NCBI GenBank assembly: GCA_910580205.1
Contig: CAJTVP010000030.1
Coordinates: forward strand, 1 to 14,162
Source: an uncultured Eggerthellaceae bacterium
GTDB lineage: Bacteria; Actinomycetota; Coriobacteriia; Coriobacteriales; Eggerthellaceae
Reading direction: 5' to 3'
Length of the DNA: 14,162 nucleotides
The notes under the pieces are model-generated. The model ran no database searches. It worked only from the letters and a program-made list of their open reading frames with translations, and was not told the DNA's origin. Positions 13,508 through 14,162 of this stretch are shown here, piece by piece. Each line of letters opens with the position of its first letter. Positions within the stretch are counted from its first letter, which is position 1. Position numbers and translations under genes: made by a program.

Positions 13508-14162
13508 TCAATACCTCTCTTACTTGGAAGAGCACGGAATCTAAGCAGGTTTCAGGGGACACATTATAGTTCAGGGCGCTTTCCATCTCCTCGATGCGCG
13601 CCAGCGCCAGCGTGCAAGCGGCCACATCCGCCCGGCCACCCGCGCTCGTGATATCCGCCAGCCCGTCGGTGTTGATGATGAGCTCTGGCGTGCCCGCCGC
13701 AGCCATCATCACGTCCCGCAACCACGACTTGATGATGGAGATGCACTGATGCAGGTACTCCGAGGTCTTGATGGAGAGCTGCCGCTTGTTGCGCGCCTCG
13801 ATCCGGCGCAAGACGGACCGCTCGAACAGATCAGCGTTCTGCGTCAGCTCCGCTTCCAAGGCGACGCGCTCATCATCCACGAGCGCCTTGGACTGCTCCA
13901 CCAGCTCGCGAGCCAGCTTCAGCACCTGCCAACCGTCCATGGCCCCGAGCTGCCCCAGCCGACGAAGGAGCTGGGCGCGGAATTGGATGCGCGCGTGCCC
14001 CTTTTCGCGGATGAAGCCGATCGCGCGGGTGATGGACCCAGAGCAGGAAGCCAGCGCCTGACGGGCCAGCTCGGCGTCAGCGCCGGTGTTCTGAGAGATG
14101 ATGGCAGCGGCCTCGGTGGGCGGGATGTGGCGGAACGGCACGATCTGGCACCGGGATGCGAT
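13446..14162 (-). CDS. holB: DNA polymerase III delta' subunit (N-terminus beyond window)
   Basis: The frame is open from the right edge, so 238 C-terminal residues are visible. The first visible residues, IASRCQIVPFRHIPP, are the SRCQ segment that follows sensor 1 in delta'/DnaX-type AAA+ clamp-loader subunits (typically ...TIxSRCQxxxF). The remainder is the helical collar domain, with the ARNKRQLSIKT and KSWLRDVMM stretches typical of bacterial delta'. The protein helps load the beta clamp onto DNA. The stop at 13446 lies inside ricT by 62 nt, a large overlap, but both ends fit their families. A GTG at 14141 is internal and not the start. The gene probably opens the long minus-strand run or continues it from outside the window. 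Confidence 0.88.
   Translation of the reverse strand: MASRCQIVPFRHIPPTEAAAIISQNTGADAELARQALASCSGSITRAIGFIREKGHARIQFRAQLLRRLGQLGAMDGWQVLKLARELVEQSKALVDDERVALEAELTQNADLFERSVLRRIEARNKRQLSIKTSEYLHQCISIIKSWLRDVMMAAAGTPELIINTDGLADITSAGGRADVAACTLALARIEEMESALNYNVSPETCLDSVLFQVREVLNAPDSTREPSLQRQDPLVRR

Overview
The window is a GC-rich stretch of bacterial chromosome with tightly packed housekeeping genes, about nine tenths of it coding or structured RNA. Gene content (holB followed by a PSP1/RicT-type protein, tandem DegV proteins, a GC-rich smpB/ssrA pair, and radical-SAM enzymes typical of anaerobes) together with the protein style suggests a high-GC anaerobe. My best guess is an actinomycete of the class Coriobacteriia; this is inference from gene content, not a database result. 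There are no insertion sequences, prophage genes, CRISPR arrays, rRNAs or ordinary tRNAs.

Left part (1-2663, minus strand): pyrE (orotate phosphoribosyltransferase) is followed by a strong hairpin. After that comes a well-formed promoter (TTGACC-17-TACTAT) overlapped by LexA/SOS-box-like sequence, which drives a two-gene unit. That unit is a radical SAM protein of the UDG-linked DNA-modification/repair family, with a C-terminal helix-hairpin-helix, overlapping a DUF4130 protein that runs off the left edge. The two families are known to travel together.

Middle (2920-5948): on the plus strand a very small basic protein, an M42-family aminopeptidase with an unusual acidic insert and a ~200-residue C-terminal tail, and smpB form a close unit. 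Facing it on the minus strand is ssrA (tmRNA, 5575-5948), recognised end to end: acceptor stem, T-arm, encoded CCA, a GKAKTQSAPALAMAA tag reading frame and its own promoter. SmpB and tmRNA, the two partners of trans-translation, therefore lie 3' to 3', with a GC-rich 9-bp hairpin between them.

Right part (6000-14162, minus strand): a long co-directional run reads holB (delta' clamp-loader subunit, cut by the right edge) > RicT/PSP1 protein with a long basic tail > nicotinate phosphoribosyltransferase > DegV > DegV > degenerate 3-hydroxyisobutyrate/6-phosphogluconate dehydrogenase-like protein > PflX-type radical SAM protein. Several junctions overlap (62, 4, 1 and 4 nt), which points to translational coupling. 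Downstream lies an extremely acidic 214-residue protein with a 9-bp inverted repeat around its putative promoter and ribosome binding site, directly upstream of ssrA.

The parts most worth a second look are the SOS-like control region of the radical SAM/DUF4130 pair, the degenerate dehydrogenase coupled to an orphan radical SAM enzyme, the acidic protein with its inverted repeat, the tailed M42 peptidase, and the convergent smpB/ssrA arrangement with its ALAMAA-ending tag.
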